Assembly: GCA_023664365.1 (NCBI GenBank)
Contig: JAMPFR010000003.1
Span: 39,161-103,160, forward strand
Direction of reading: 5' to 3'
DNA: 64,000 nt
Source of the DNA: Acetatifactor muris
GTDB lineage: Bacteria; Bacillota; Clostridia; Lachnospirales; Lachnospiraceae
Shown here: one piece after another, positions 1 to 8,811 of the stretch
Position numbering within the stretch: the first letter of the stretch is position 1
Layout of the letters: each line of letters starts with the position of its first letter
The notes under the pieces: generated by a model
What the model was told of the DNA's origin: nothing
Database searches by the model: none
What the model saw: the letters and a program-made list of their open reading frames with translations, nothing else
Program-made: the position numbers and the translations under genes

Positions 1-353
1 AGGCTGTGAAGCATCTCCAGCGCCTTCTCCCTGGAAAAGTCCGCATAAAAATCACAGAAATAGTCCAGTATCTGGCTGATTTTCTGCCCGCCTGACAGAT
101 AGGTGCGATCCGGCAGATACGCCACATGAGCCTTTGTCTCCGTTCCCACATACTGTCCGTTGATTTTAATGCTTCCCTGACTGGGGGTTAAAAGCCCGTT
201 CATCATTTTAATCAGGGTGGTCTTGCCGCTGCCGTTGGGTCCCAAAAGGCCGATAATCTTTCCTCTGGGAAGGGTCAGCGTAATGTTGTTCACTGCAATG
301 TTTCTCGCGTCGTAGGATTTCGTCACTCCTACCAGTTCTACCAGTTCATTCAT
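1..353 (-). CDS. ABC transporter ATP-binding protein (5' part only)
   Basis: The gene runs off the left edge, so only about 117 N-terminal residues are visible. They read as an ABC ATPase: a beta-strand start MNELVELVGVTKSYD, then Walker A GPNGSGKTTL at about residues 39-48, followed by the Q-loop region with PDRTYLSGGQ. The start codon overlaps the stop of the upstream GntR gene by 4 bp (ATGA), so the two are translationally coupled. A YtrA-type GntR repressor followed by an ABC ATPase is the usual layout of drug- or envelope-stress-induced exporters in Firmicutes; the permease would lie outside the window. Substrate cannot be inferred. Confidence 0.9.
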   Translation of the reverse strand, partial: MNELVELVGVTKSYDARNIAVNNITLTLPRGKIIGLLGPNGSGKTTLIKMMNGLLTPSQGSIKINGQYVGTETKAHVAYLPDRTYLSGGQKISQILDYFCDFYADFSREKALEMLHS

Positions 354-745
354 TCCTGTTCTCCCTCATTATTAGTATGCATAAAATGTTTTGCGTTCAG
401 CAGCTCTACAGTCTCCGTCTCAGCATAGCCAAGCTCCTTCATCCTGGCGAAAAAGCCGTCCACCTGCGCCTGCGCCAGACCGGCCCTGATGTCCCTTATC
501 CGCTGTCCGTCCTCGGTAACATTTCTGCCGTTGGTACGCTGCGTCACAATCAGTCCGCTTCTCTCCAGCTCGGCAAACGCTTTCTGCATCGTGTTGGGAT
601 TCACCGACGCTTCTGCCGCCAGATCCCTGACGCTGGGAAGCTTGCCGCCCGGCGGATACTTTCCCGACACAATCTGCATCTGAATCCTGTCCACAAGCTG
701 CGCGTAAATCGGTCTGTCATTATCCAGTTTCCATGCCATGTCCAT
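350..745 (-). CDS. GntR-family regulator, YtrA subfamily
   Basis: A 131-residue protein with an N-terminal winged helix-turn-helix (PIYAQLVDRIQMQIVSGKYPPG, then LPSVRDLAAEASVNPNTMQKAFAELE and the wing GLIVTQRTNGRNV) and only about 50 residues after it. That short tail is typical of the YtrA subfamily, which controls ABC exporters, rather than of FadR or HutC types with large effector domains. The start at 745 is preceded by AAAGGA. It is the first gene of a unit with the ABC ATPase and has a near-perfect dyad over its promoter, so autoregulation is likely. Assignment to subfamily is firm; effector unknown. Confidence 0.9.
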   Translation of the reverse strand: MDMAWKLDNDRPIYAQLVDRIQMQIVSGKYPPGGKLPSVRDLAAEASVNPNTMQKAFAELERSGLIVTQRTNGRNVTEDGQRIRDIRAGLAQAQVDGFFARMKELGYAETETVELLNAKHFMHTNNEGEQE

Positions 746-763
746 TGTCCTTTCTGTATTTTT

Positions 764-797
764 GTATTATTGTATCAAGTTCTTAATACAAGAATAC
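764..797 (-). promoter_or_regulatory. Promoter and dyad operator of the GntR-ABC unit
   Basis: Two 12-bp arms, GTATTATTGTAT at 764-775 and ATACAAGAATAC at 786-797, are inverted repeats with one mismatch and a 10-bp spacer. Read on the minus strand the arms contain TTGTAT and TAATAC spaced 16 bp, a plausible -35/-10 pair. A repressor bound to the dyad would cover both promoter boxes, as expected for autoregulation by the GntR protein. Confidence 0.6.
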
Positions 798-884
798 ATC
801 TTCCGGGCACATTCGTCAAGTACTTTTTGCACTTTTTTTCAAAACGGGCATATAAATACCATAACAAACCCTTTGAGGTCCCCT

Positions 885-2183
885 ATGTCTGATATAAATT
901 TACGTTCCACAAACGCCCCGGCGCCTGAGCTGACTGCTTCCCAGGACTCAGCGGCAAGCGCCGGTACGCTGAAAATCAGCGTCATATCCACCATTGGACT
1001 GGTTCCCGTGGAAAATGCCACCGTTACCGTCTCCTACACCGGCGAACCGGGAAATCCTCTGGAAGTACTTACCACCGACAGCTCCGGACAGACTCCCACC
1101 ATAGAACTGGCCGCGCCTCCCATTGAGCTTTCCCTGAATCCGGACGCCCAGGAGCAGCCTTACTCAGAATATAATATATCCGTCACCGCCGACGGATATG
1201 AGCCGGTTTATGTATCCGGCTCCGAAATTCTGGCAGATGAGCTGTCCCTGCAGGTAATCCGCATGAACCCACTGGCTGCCGCAGACGAGGAGGAAAAGGT
1301 GGTTACCATCCCCGCCCATACGCTCTGGGGTGAATACCCGCCGAAAATACCGGAGGACGAAATCAAACCCATGGCGGAAACAGGGGAAATCGTCTTAAGC
1401 CGCGTAGTCATACCGGAGTATGTCATCGTCCACGACGGCGCTCCCGGCGACCCAACCGCTCCCAATTACTGGGTTCGCTACCGGGATTATATCAAAAATG
1501 TGGCCTCCTGCGAAATATACTCCACCTGGCCCGAAAGCGCCATCTATGCCAATGTGCTGGCCATTCAGTCCTTTACCCTGAACAGGGTATATACGGAATG
1601 GTATCGGAACCAGGGCTATGACTTTACCATTACCTCCTCCACTGCCTACGACCAGAAGTGGATATACGGCCGGAACATCTACGAAAACATTGACTATCTG
1701 GTGGATACCATCTTTGCCAATTACCTGTCCAGGCCGGGTGTGCGGCAGCCCATATTTACCTCCTACTGCGACGGCAACAGAGTGACCTGTAACGGCTTAA
1801 GCCAGTGGGGTTCCAAATATCTGGGAGACCAGGGTTATTCCGCCATCGAGATTATCCGCTACTATTACGGCAATGACATGTATATCAACACTGCGGAAAT
1901 CATTTCCGGCGTACCCTCCTCCTGGCCCGGCTACGACTTAAATATCGGAGCTTCCGGCGACAAGGTGCGTCAGCTTCAGACCCAGTTGAACCGCATTGCC
2001 CGCAACTATCCTGCCATTCCCACCATAGCGGCGGACGGCATCTACGGTCCCAGAACCGCCGAGGCGGTCCGCACCTTCCAGGGTATCTTCAACCTGCCCC
2101 GGACGGGAGTGACGGACTATGCCACCTGGTACGAAATTTCGGAAATCTATGTGGGAGTGTCCAGAATTTCGGAACCCGGCTGA
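885..2183 (+). CDS. SpoIID-like protein with peptidoglycan-binding domain
   Basis: A 432-residue protein. Residues about 25-130 look like a carboxypeptidase-regulatory-type beta sandwich (TLKISVISTIGLVPVENATVTVSYTG). The middle (about 205-345: YWVRYRDYIKNVASCEIYSTWPESAIYANVLAIQSF, then GLSQWGSKYLGDQGYSAIEIIRYYYG) resembles the SpoIID/LytB amidase-enhancer family. The C-terminus (about 350-415: GASGDKVRQLQTQLN, DGIYGPRTAEAVRTFQ) is a PG_binding_1 domain. The start at 885 was chosen because earlier in-frame codons fall in the GntR promoter region and produce unrelated sequence; TTGAGG lies 8 bp upstream. No signal peptide is visible with this start. Related proteins act in spore or cell-wall remodelling; the exact role is inferred. 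Confidence 0.75.
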   Translation: MSDINLRSTNAPAPELTASQDSAASAGTLKISVISTIGLVPVENATVTVSYTGEPGNPLEVLTTDSSGQTPTIELAAPPIELSLNPDAQEQPYSEYNISVTADGYEPVYVSGSEILADELSLQVIRMNPLAAADEEEKVVTIPAHTLWGEYPPKIPEDEIKPMAETGEIVLSRVVIPEYVIVHDGAPGDPTAPNYWVRYRDYIKNVASCEIYSTWPESAIYANVLAIQSFTLNRVYTEWYRNQGYDFTITSSTAYDQKWIYGRNIYENIDYLVDTIFANYLSRPGVRQPIFTSYCDGNRVTCNGLSQWGSKYLGDQGYSAIEIIRYYYGNDMYINTAEIISGVPSSWPGYDLNIGASGDKVRQLQTQLNRIARNYPAIPTIAADGIYGPRTAEAVRTFQGIFNLPRTGVTDYATWYEISEIYVGVSRISEPG

Positions 2184-2201
2184 CTGCCGTAAATCATAAA
2201 A

Positions 2202-2239
2202 GGAACGGCTGTCCGCTTCTCAGACGAAACAGCCGTTCC
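2202..2239. terminator. Terminator between convergent genes
   Basis: Arms GGAACGGCTGT (2202-2212) and ACAGCCGTTCC (2229-2239) form an 11-bp stem. On the minus strand the hairpin is followed by TTTTATG, so it ends the chemoreceptor transcript; on the plus strand the T-tract is poor. Confidence 0.7.
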
Positions 2240-2308
2240 CGCTTATTGAATTCTCGCGAAGCTTGAATTCTATTGTTTACTCACATGCGGCAGAATCCTG
2301 CCGGAGTC

Positions 2309-4054
2309 TTACACCTTCTTAAATCTCTCCACCTCGTCAGACAGCATCTGGGAAATATTCTTACTGTTTTCCGTCTCCGCCTGAATCTGGTTAATGGCTT
2401 CCACCAGGCTGACTGCGTTGTCCGCCACGCTGGTTACTCCCTTTGCGCTCTCGTCAACCGCAAGGGAAATGTCATTGATGCCGGTGTTCATGGCCTGCAT
2501 GGTCTCTTCAATTTCACCCGCATTGCCGGCAAATTCATTTAAAATATCATGAACGCTCTCCGCATCCTGCTGGTACTGATCCACCACCTCCACAAAGGTG
2601 TCGTAGTCCTTCATAACCTTGCTGTCAATAAACTTCAGCATTGCTTCGGCATTGGCTGCCAGCCGCTCCACCGCCTCGGTAACCGTGGCGCTGATGCTCT
2701 GGATATTGCTGGCAGTAGAAGCGCTGCTGTCCGCCAGGCCTCTGATTTCATCCGCCACAACCGCAAAACCTCTGCCTGCGTCTCCCGCTCTCGCCGCCTC
2801 TATGGATGCGTTCAGGGACAGCAGATTGGTCTGGCTGGAAATCCCCAGAATATCCTGGGTCAGCTCGTTGATCTTCTCCACACTGCGGCTGTCTGCCAGC
2901 GCAGCGCTTAATGTCTCCCTGATGCGCTCTACATTCTGCGCCGTCTCTTCCTTGCTCTCCAGCGTGTTCCTGTGCATCTCATCCGCGCGGTTTGTAATAT
3001 CCCGCACCAGCCTTACGCCATCCTGCACATAATTGTTCATCTGCTGGATCTCTGTCATAACCGAATCACTGCCGGAGACAATCTGTCCCAAAGTTGCGGA
3101 AATTTCCTCCATGCTTGCGGCCATCTCCTCCATTGCCGCAGACACGCTGCTGGCGTTTTCATTGGAGGTTCCCACTTCATTATTGATTGTTACGGCGGAA
3201 TTCTTAAGATTCTCCGACTCCGTCTTCAGCTTGCGCATAATGATCTGCAGCTGCTCAATAAAGTTGTTGACGCCCACCGCCATCTGACCGATCTCATCAC
3301 CGGTTGTTATAGCGATACGTTCCGTCAGATCGCCCTCGTCGTTTTCAATCTTCCGTACAATGTCGTCCACCTGCTTCCGGGACTTCTTCGCGGGCCCTGC
3401 CACCGTCTTCGCCACAATCAGGATTCCTGCAAGGGAACAGGCTACGATAATGCCGCACATCATTATGTCAAAGGTGCGGGTGCCGGAAATTTTCAACGTA
3501 GCCCGCTCCATAATATACCGACAGTATGTATCCATCGCATCGGCGAACTCGTCCTCTTTTTCCAGCATGTCATTGATATAGCCGGTCAGCTGTGCCGCCT
3601 CCTCGGTGAAGGTGGCCCGATCAAAGGCTTCCACTGCCGCTATTAACCGCTCCGCACAGGCCGTCAGTTCGGAAACCGACAGCAGATAGGTGTTGGCCGC
3701 CGTCATCAGGGTCTCGTCTCCTGTGCCTTCCGCAAGATTATGCACTTCCGCGCCGTAGGTCTGTACCTCATCGGTAGCCTTTCTCAGAATAGAGCGATAA
3801 AACTCGGAAGCTTCACCCGTCTGCTCATAGTGGAGCAGGGAGGAATACATCTGCATCTTCTGGACGGACGCCTCCAGCTGTCCGCTGGCACGTTCCATCC
3901 CCAGACAGTTTTCCCCGATCACTCCATTATAATTTCCGATGGTCCCCAACGCGCCAATATCACATATAACCGTAAACACGATAACGAGCACCATGATCAC
4001 CAATGTGCTGAAAACCTTTACGCCAATACTGCTTTTTTTCACTTTTTTTGCCAT
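2309..4054 (-). CDS. Methyl-accepting chemotaxis protein
   Basis: A 581-residue transmembrane chemoreceptor. Segment 1 ([22 protein letters not shown]) is followed by an extracytoplasmic domain of about 150 residues that looks helical (4HB type rather than Cache), then segment 2 ([19 protein letters not shown]), a HAMP domain with [13 protein letters not shown], and a long coiled-coil signalling domain whose tip reads [34 protein letters not shown]. The start at 4054 (MAKKVKKSS) has AGAGGGGATGG upstream; the longer reading frame adds an unlikely N-terminus. No che or flagellar genes are nearby. Ligand unknown. Confidence 0.93.
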   Translation of the reverse strand: MAKKVKKSSIGVKVFSTLVIMVLVIVFTVICDIGALGTIGNYNGVIGENCLGMERASGQLEASVQKMQMYSSLLHYEQTGEASEFYRSILRKATDEVQTYGAEVHNLAEGTGDETLMTAANTYLLSVSELTACAERLIAAVEAFDRATFTEEAAQLTGYINDMLEKEDEFADAMDTYCRYIMERATLKISGTRTFDIMMCGIIVACSLAGILIVAKTVAGPAKKSRKQVDDIVRKIENDEGDLTERIAITTGDEIGQMAVGVNNFIEQLQIIMRKLKTESENLKNSAVTINNEVGTSNENASSVSAAMEEMAASMEEISATLGQIVSGSDSVMTEIQQMNNYVQDGVRLVRDITNRADEMHRNTLESKEETAQNVERIRETLSAALADSRSVEKINELTQDILGISSQTNLLSLNASIEAARAGDAGRGFAVVADEIRGLADSSASTASNIQSISATVTEAVERLAANAEAMLKFIDSKVMKDYDTFVEVVDQYQQDAESVHDILNEFAGNAGEIEETMQAMNTGINDISLAVDESAKGVTSVADNAVSLVEAINQIQAETENSKNISQMLSDEVERFKKV

Positions 4055-4171
4055 ATAACCATCCCCTCTTTTCGCCCGGGTCGCCAAATTTCACTGAATC
4101 AAACGGCCCTATGGGATAAATTATACAACTTTTCTGCAAAAAAGGATAGTATTTTTTCAGACGATTTACAA

Positions 4172-6319
4172 TTACTGTGTTAACAGCATCATAATGTCGT
4201 TGCTCCGGGCAATAAACCTTGTCATGGCTTCCGGAGACAGGGGCGCGTGCTGTATCTTTGCCAGGTCATAAAGCTGCTCGCAAATCATTGCCACATTTCC
4301 GCCGTCTTTATGCTCGATGACATACTGCACCAGCGGGTGATTGGCGTTCAGAATCAGGGTCTCCCCCTCGCCGCCGAAAGCTCCCATATCCATGCCGGGC
4401 ATGGAGTACATCTTCATCATGTCCTGCATACGCCTGGTTTCCTCGGACATCGTAATCATGGAGGAAATCTTCTTATTCTTCAGCTTATCCACCTTAATGG
4501 TAATTTTGTCGTTTTTCAGAGCCTTCTTCATAATCTCCGAAACAGCCTTTGCCTGCTCCTCAAACTGCTCCTGGGCCTTCTTTGAAGTCTTGCTCTTCAG
4601 GGCGTCCGTCACATCGGCGTCGATTCTCTGGAACTTCACGCCTTCGTTTTTGGACTCCAGCTGGGAGATGAACGGCTGGTCGATATTATGGGTCAGAATG
4701 ACCGCATCCATCTTCGCCGCCTTGAACATGTTAATATACTGGCTCTGCTGCTGCTCGTCGGTGACGTAGTAGATAATTTTTTCTTTCTTCGCTTCCTCTT
4801 CCTCGGCAGTTTCCCCGGCGTCAGCCTCCGCAGCCTTTCCGTCGCTGACAATTTCCGCTTCCACCTTCTCGCCGTTCTCATCCACGGCGCTTCCGCCATT
4901 GACTACTTCCGCTTCCACCTTCTCGCCGTTCTCATCCACGGCGCTTTCCGTCTTATCGGCATCCTCCGTGTCCAGGGGCTTCGTCTCCAGGCACTCAGGC
5001 AGGGTCAGATATTTCCCGTCCAGATTCTTAAACAGGATATAATCGTTCATCTTCTCGCAGAACTTGTCATCCTTCAGGCATCCGAACTTGATGAAGGGAC
5101 TGATATCATCCCAGTATTTGTCATATTCCTCTTTCTCTGTTTTACACATACCGGACAGCTTGTCCGCCACCTTTTTGGAGATATACTCGGAAATCTTCTT
5201 TACAAAGCCGTCGTTCTGCAGTGCGCTTCTGGATACGTTCAGCGGCAGATCGGGGCAGTCGATAACGCCCTTTAACAACAGCAGGAATTCCGGAATAACC
5301 TCCTTGATGTTGTCCGCAATGAACACCTGGTTGTTGTACAGCTTAATGGTTCCCTCTATGGACTCATATTCCATGTTAATCTTGGGGAAGTACAGGATAC
5401 CCTTCAGATTAAAGGGATAGTCCATGTTCAGGTGAATCCAGAACAGAGGCTCCTTATAATCCTGAAATACCTTGCGGTAAAACTCAAGGTATTCCTCCCT
5501 GGTGCAGTCGTTGGGGTGCTTTGTCCACAGGGGCGCCGTCTCGTTTAAAAGCTCGGGACGTTTGCTGATTTTCAGCTTTTCCTCCCCCTCTGCGGCGCCG
5601 TCCTCCTTTACCTCGGGATGAATCTCCTCCAGGATAACATCCCCTTCCTGAAGCTCCTCCGCTTTGATAATCTGCGTTTCCTTGGTATCCGCCTTGGAAA
5701 GGTAAATCTCAGTGGGCATGAAGGAGCAGTATTTTTTGATTACTTCCCTGGCCTTATATTCGTTGCAGAATTCCAGGCAGTCCTCATTCAGGAACAGCGT
5801 GATTGTAGTGCCTACCTCCGCCTTGTCCCCGTCTTCCATGGAAAACTCCGTGCCGCCGTCGCATTCCCAGTGTACGGCCTTTGCACCTTCCTTGTAGGAC
5901 AGAGTGTCGATATGCACCTCGTCCGCCACCATAAACGCGGAATAGAAGCCTAAGCCGAAGTGGCCGATGATCTGATCCGCGCTGCTCTTGTCCTTGTATT
6001 TCTCGATGAAATCCGTAGCCCCCGAAAAGGCGATCTGATTGATATACTCCTCCACCTCGTCCGCCGTCATTCCCAGACCGTTGTCCGTAAAGGTCAGAGT
6101 CTTCTTTTCGGCGTCCGCCACAACATCAATTCTTGCCCTGTAATTGTCAGGCAGGGCATACTCTCCCAGCATATCCAGCTTTTTCAGCTTCGTTACGGCG
6201 TCGCAGCCGTTGGAAATCAGCTCCCTGTAAAAAATATCATGGTCGGAATACAACCACTTTTTGATAATCGGAAAAATGTTTTCACTGTTGATTGATAAGC
6301 TGCCGCTTTTCGTAGCCAT
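4172..6319 (-). CDS. htpG: Hsp90 chaperone HtpG with a repeat-expanded acidic insert
   Basis: A 715-residue Hsp90-family chaperone. The N-terminal GHKL ATPase shows FYRELISNGCDAVTKLK, DNGLGMT and IGHFGLGFYSAFMVAD. The middle domain has LYNNQVFI and LPLNVSRSALQ, and the C-terminus ends in ARSNDIMMLLTQ rather than an MEEVD-type tail. Start 6319 (MATKSGSLSINSENIF) matches the family; the longer frame does not. Usual bacterial length is about 620-640, so the protein is long: residues about 445-515 are a low-complexity acidic insert containing two copies of VDENGEKVEAE. A CIRCE element lies upstream, which predicts HrcA control. Confidence 0.96.
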   Translation of the reverse strand: MATKSGSLSINSENIFPIIKKWLYSDHDIFYRELISNGCDAVTKLKKLDMLGEYALPDNYRARIDVVADAEKKTLTFTDNGLGMTADEVEEYINQIAFSGATDFIEKYKDKSSADQIIGHFGLGFYSAFMVADEVHIDTLSYKEGAKAVHWECDGGTEFSMEDGDKAEVGTTITLFLNEDCLEFCNEYKAREVIKKYCSFMPTEIYLSKADTKETQIIKAEELQEGDVILEEIHPEVKEDGAAEGEEKLKISKRPELLNETAPLWTKHPNDCTREEYLEFYRKVFQDYKEPLFWIHLNMDYPFNLKGILYFPKINMEYESIEGTIKLYNNQVFIADNIKEVIPEFLLLLKGVIDCPDLPLNVSRSALQNDGFVKKISEYISKKVADKLSGMCKTEKEEYDKYWDDISPFIKFGCLKDDKFCEKMNDYILFKNLDGKYLTLPECLETKPLDTEDADKTESAVDENGEKVEAEVVNGGSAVDENGEKVEAEIVSDGKAAEADAGETAEEEEAKKEKIIYYVTDEQQQSQYINMFKAAKMDAVILTHNIDQPFISQLESKNEGVKFQRIDADVTDALKSKTSKKAQEQFEEQAKAVSEIMKKALKNDKITIKVDKLKNKKISSMITMSEETRRMQDMMKMYSMPGMDMGAFGGEGETLILNANHPLVQYVIEHKDGGNVAMICEQLYDLAKIQHAPLSPEAMTRFIARSNDIMMLLTQ

Positions 6320-6405
6320 TGTACCACATTCCTTTCTGTTTCTTTTTTGTGCGCCGCCGGGGCGGCATCTTTTTTGTGACAGAGGTCTGTCACCCTCTGA
6401 AGGAT

Positions 6406-6434
6406 AGTGTAAATCCCTCCCTTTCAAAAGTCAA
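6406..6434 (-). promoter_or_regulatory. htpG promoter
   Basis: Minus-strand -35 TTGACT (6429-6434) and -10 TACACT (6406-6411) with a 17-bp spacer. Downstream, in the leader at 6376-6393, is a perfect 7-bp hairpin (GTGACAG/CTGTCAC) followed by six A residues on the transcript; its role is unknown. Confidence 0.6.
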
Positions 6435-6441
6435 CAAAAAA

Positions 6442-6468
6442 TTAGCACTCATTCGGTATGAGTGCTAA
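6442..6468 (-). promoter_or_regulatory. CIRCE operator (HrcA-binding site)
   Basis: TTAGCACTC (6442-6450), nine bases, GAGTGCTAA (6460-6468): an exact match to the CIRCE consensus. It lies about 7 bp upstream of the -35 of htpG as drawn, so either HrcA acts from that position or another promoter overlaps the operator. Confidence 0.93.
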
Positions 6469-6540
6469 CAATTTTCATTAAATCCTTGTAAATCAAAGGC
6501 TTCCGGATTTCTAAAATTTTTCTAAAACGCCTTTGCCTGC

Positions 6541-7650
6541 TCAAACATCCCCGGGAAAATACTTTGCGTAGACCTCAAAAAAATCCGTGGTCTTTACCTC
6601 TTCATCATGAAGCAGTGCAATCTCCTCCCAAAGCTCCGTATTCAGCTGGCGTACCAGCGTATCCGCAAATGCGTCATATTCCTCTCCGAACACCTCTCTG
6701 CGGCGCTCCTCCACAATCTCCAGCTTGCTCCGTTCCGTCTGCTCCCGGTCAAAGGTGTTGGTGCATCTGATTATATGGTAACCGCTTTCCGTCTCAATGA
6801 CCTGGCTGATTTCCCCTGTTTCCAGAGAAAACGCAGTTTCTTCAAACACCGTGTCCATCACGCCCTTGCCGAAGGAATAGGTAATGGTGGTGTCATCACT
6901 GTACCGGGAAGCCAAATCCAGAAAATCCTGGCCGCCGGATACCGCCATTTCCCTGATTTCACAGGCCTTTTCATAGACGGATTCCTTCACATCCTCCGTG
7001 TAGGCCACTCTGGTTCCGCTGCCGTCGGTCATCCAGGTGCGCAGCAGGATATGCTGTACCGTAATGGTGCGGGCTTCGTCGTCGCTGATTTCCGGATTGA
7101 TGTCCTGAATAATATACTTGTATACCTTATTAGCCAGAGCATACTCCTCATAAAGCCGGCGGATAGTCTCCAACTCCACTCCCATCAGCCGGATCTCCGT
7201 CTCATTCAGAGAATTAAAATACTCCGCCGCCGCCTGCTCCGCCAGTCTGATTTCCCCGCTGTCCAACTCCACCTTCTCCCGCTCAGCCAACAGGCACATG
7301 GTCTTAATCTGGGCGATTCTGGCCAGCACGGTATCCTTTACATTCTCCTCCAGCGTCACATCATCCTTTGCCACGTTCCAGATTTCCGGGCCGTACACAC
7401 TCTCGTAGCGGTTCTGCATTGTCGTCAGATATACCATGATTTCCGACCGGGTGCAGCTCATGTCCGCAATGCGGAACACCTCATCCTTATCAAAGCCGCT
7501 GGTAAATACCACCCTGGCGCCTTCCACGTCGCAGGCCGTCAGCCCCGTGACTCCCAGTCCAAGACACAGCAGCAGGATGCAGCACCTTTTTCCCAACCGG
7601 GCTGCCGCACCAGCCTGTCCGTATACTCTGTTTTCCGTCTCACGCCTCAT
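6541..7650 (-). CDS. PrsA/SurA-like parvulin peptidyl-prolyl isomerase lipoprotein
   Basis: A 369-residue exported lipoprotein. The N-terminus has a basic stretch, a hydrophobic core CCILLLCLGLGVTG and lipobox LTAC (Cys at about 40). A helical chaperone region follows, then a parvulin domain at about 205-310 (ITVQHILLRTW, ASRYSDDTTITYSFGKGVMDTVFEETAFSLETGEISQVIETESGYHIIRC). It acts on folding of secreted proteins outside the membrane. Start 7650 has AGGA 7 bp upstream and lies 9 bp after the ilvE stop, so it is probably co-transcribed with ilvE. Confidence 0.88.
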   Translation of the reverse strand: MRRETENRVYGQAGAAARLGKRCCILLLCLGLGVTGLTACDVEGARVVFTSGFDKDEVFRIADMSCTRSEIMVYLTTMQNRYESVYGPEIWNVAKDDVTLEENVKDTVLARIAQIKTMCLLAEREKVELDSGEIRLAEQAAAEYFNSLNETEIRLMGVELETIRRLYEEYALANKVYKYIIQDINPEISDDEARTITVQHILLRTWMTDGSGTRVAYTEDVKESVYEKACEIREMAVSGGQDFLDLASRYSDDTTITYSFGKGVMDTVFEETAFSLETGEISQVIETESGYHIIRCTNTFDREQTERSKLEIVEERRREVFGEEYDAFADTLVRQLNTELWEEIALLHDEEVKTTDFFEVYAKYFPGDV

Positions 7651-7659
7651 GCCGCCGTC

Positions 7660-8685
7660 CTACTCAATCACATGAATCCAGCCCTCAGGCGCTTCAATCC
7701 TTCCCATCTGAATGCCGGTCAGGGTGTCATACAGCTTTCTGGTAACAGGCCCCATATCCTCCATGCCGCTGGGCAGGCAGATTTCCGTTCCGTGATCCAC
7801 GATCTTTCCCACAGGGGAAATAACCGCAGCCGTGCCGCAGAGCCCGCATTCTGCAAAGTCCTTGACCTCCTCCAGGAATACCTCCCGCTCCTCCACTTCC
7901 AGTCCAAGGTACTCCTTCGCCACATGGACAAGGGAACGGCGGGTAATGGAAGGCAGGATGCTGTCGGACTTAGGAGTCACCACCTTGCCGTCCTTCGTGA
8001 CAAACAGGAAGTTGGCTCCTCCCGTCTCCTCCACCTTAGTGCGGGTTCCGGGATCCAGATACATATTCTCGTCATACCCCTCCTCATGGGCCGTCACGAT
8101 TGCATGAAGGCTCATTGCATAATTCAGCCCCGCCTTGATGTTGCCGGTTCCGTGAGGCGCCGCACGGTCAAAATCACTGACCCGGATAGTCAACGGCTTG
8201 ACGCCTCCCTTGAAATAAGGGCCCACGGGAGTACAGAAAATTCTGAACTGATACTCTGACGCCGGTTTCACACCGATAACAGGGTTTGTGCCGAACATAT
8301 AGGGCCGCAGATACAGCGTGGCTCCGCTGCCGTAAGGAGGTACAAAAGCCGCGTTTGCCGCAACCACCTTTGTAACGGCCTCCATGAAACGCTCCTTGGG
8401 GAAAACAGGCATCTCCAGCCTCTTCGCAGACGCCTCCATACGCTCTGCATTCAGGTCGGGACGAAAGGTAACGATGTGCCCGTCGTCCGTGGTGTATGCC
8501 TTCAATCCTTCAAATACGGTCTGAGCGTACTGCAGCACTCCCGCGCATTCGTTCAGTACAATGTCGGCGTCCTCCGTGATGACTCCCTCATCCCATGCGC
8601 CGTCCTTATAATCGGAAACATACCTGAAATCCGTCTGAATGTATCCGAACCCAAGGTTACTCCAGTCAATGTCTTTCTTTTCCAT
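7660..8685 (-). CDS. ilvE: Branched-chain amino acid aminotransferase
   Basis: A 341-residue class IV PLP aminotransferase of the BCAT2-like type. Recognisable blocks are GVLQYAQTVFEGLKAYTTDDG, FRPDLNAERM, GTGNIKAGLNYAMSLHA (Lys is the PLP-binding residue), YLDPGTRTKVEETGGANFLFV and ECGLCGTAAVISPVGKI. It transfers amino groups between glutamate and the keto acids of Val, Leu and Ile. The start at 8685 (MEKKDIDWSNLGFGY) has AGAAGG 8 bp upstream. No T-box is visible in the short leader. Confidence 0.95.
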   Translation of the reverse strand: MEKKDIDWSNLGFGYIQTDFRYVSDYKDGAWDEGVITEDADIVLNECAGVLQYAQTVFEGLKAYTTDDGHIVTFRPDLNAERMEASAKRLEMPVFPKERFMEAVTKVVAANAAFVPPYGSGATLYLRPYMFGTNPVIGVKPASEYQFRIFCTPVGPYFKGGVKPLTIRVSDFDRAAPHGTGNIKAGLNYAMSLHAIVTAHEEGYDENMYLDPGTRTKVEETGGANFLFVTKDGKVVTPKSDSILPSITRRSLVHVAKEYLGLEVEEREVFLEEVKDFAECGLCGTAAVISPVGKIVDHGTEICLPSGMEDMGPVTRKLYDTLTGIQMGRIEAPEGWIHVIE

Positions 8686-8719
8686 AGCCAAACGCCTTCT
8701 TTCATGTTTATTGGTAATC

Positions 8720-8748
8720 ATTATTATACTTTTATCACCAAAAGTCAA
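8720..8748 (-). promoter_or_regulatory. ilvE promoter
   Basis: Minus-strand -35 TTGACT (8743-8748), -10 AATAAT (8720-8725), spacer 17 bp. A TATAAT also lies at 8723-8728 but at only 14 bp spacing. Confidence 0.6.
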
Positions 8749-8811
8749 TACACTTTTCCCTGCTGAATCGCCAAAGCGGTAACAGTCCGCTTCATGAACA
8801 GCCGACAGACC

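Noticed and set aside
738-884. Longer N-terminus for the SpoIID-like protein with a hydrophobic segment
   Set aside because: It overlaps the GntR start and operator and lacks a ribosome binding site; the family-like sequence begins at 885.
2250-2271. GAATTC copies around AAGCTT-like sequence
   Set aside because: Short restriction-site-like palindromes by chance; no cloning-vector sequence adjoins.
6607-8259. Plus-strand open frame of 550 codons
   Set aside because: It lies opposite the PrsA-like and ilvE genes, has His/Leu/Arg-rich antisense composition and no ribosome binding site.
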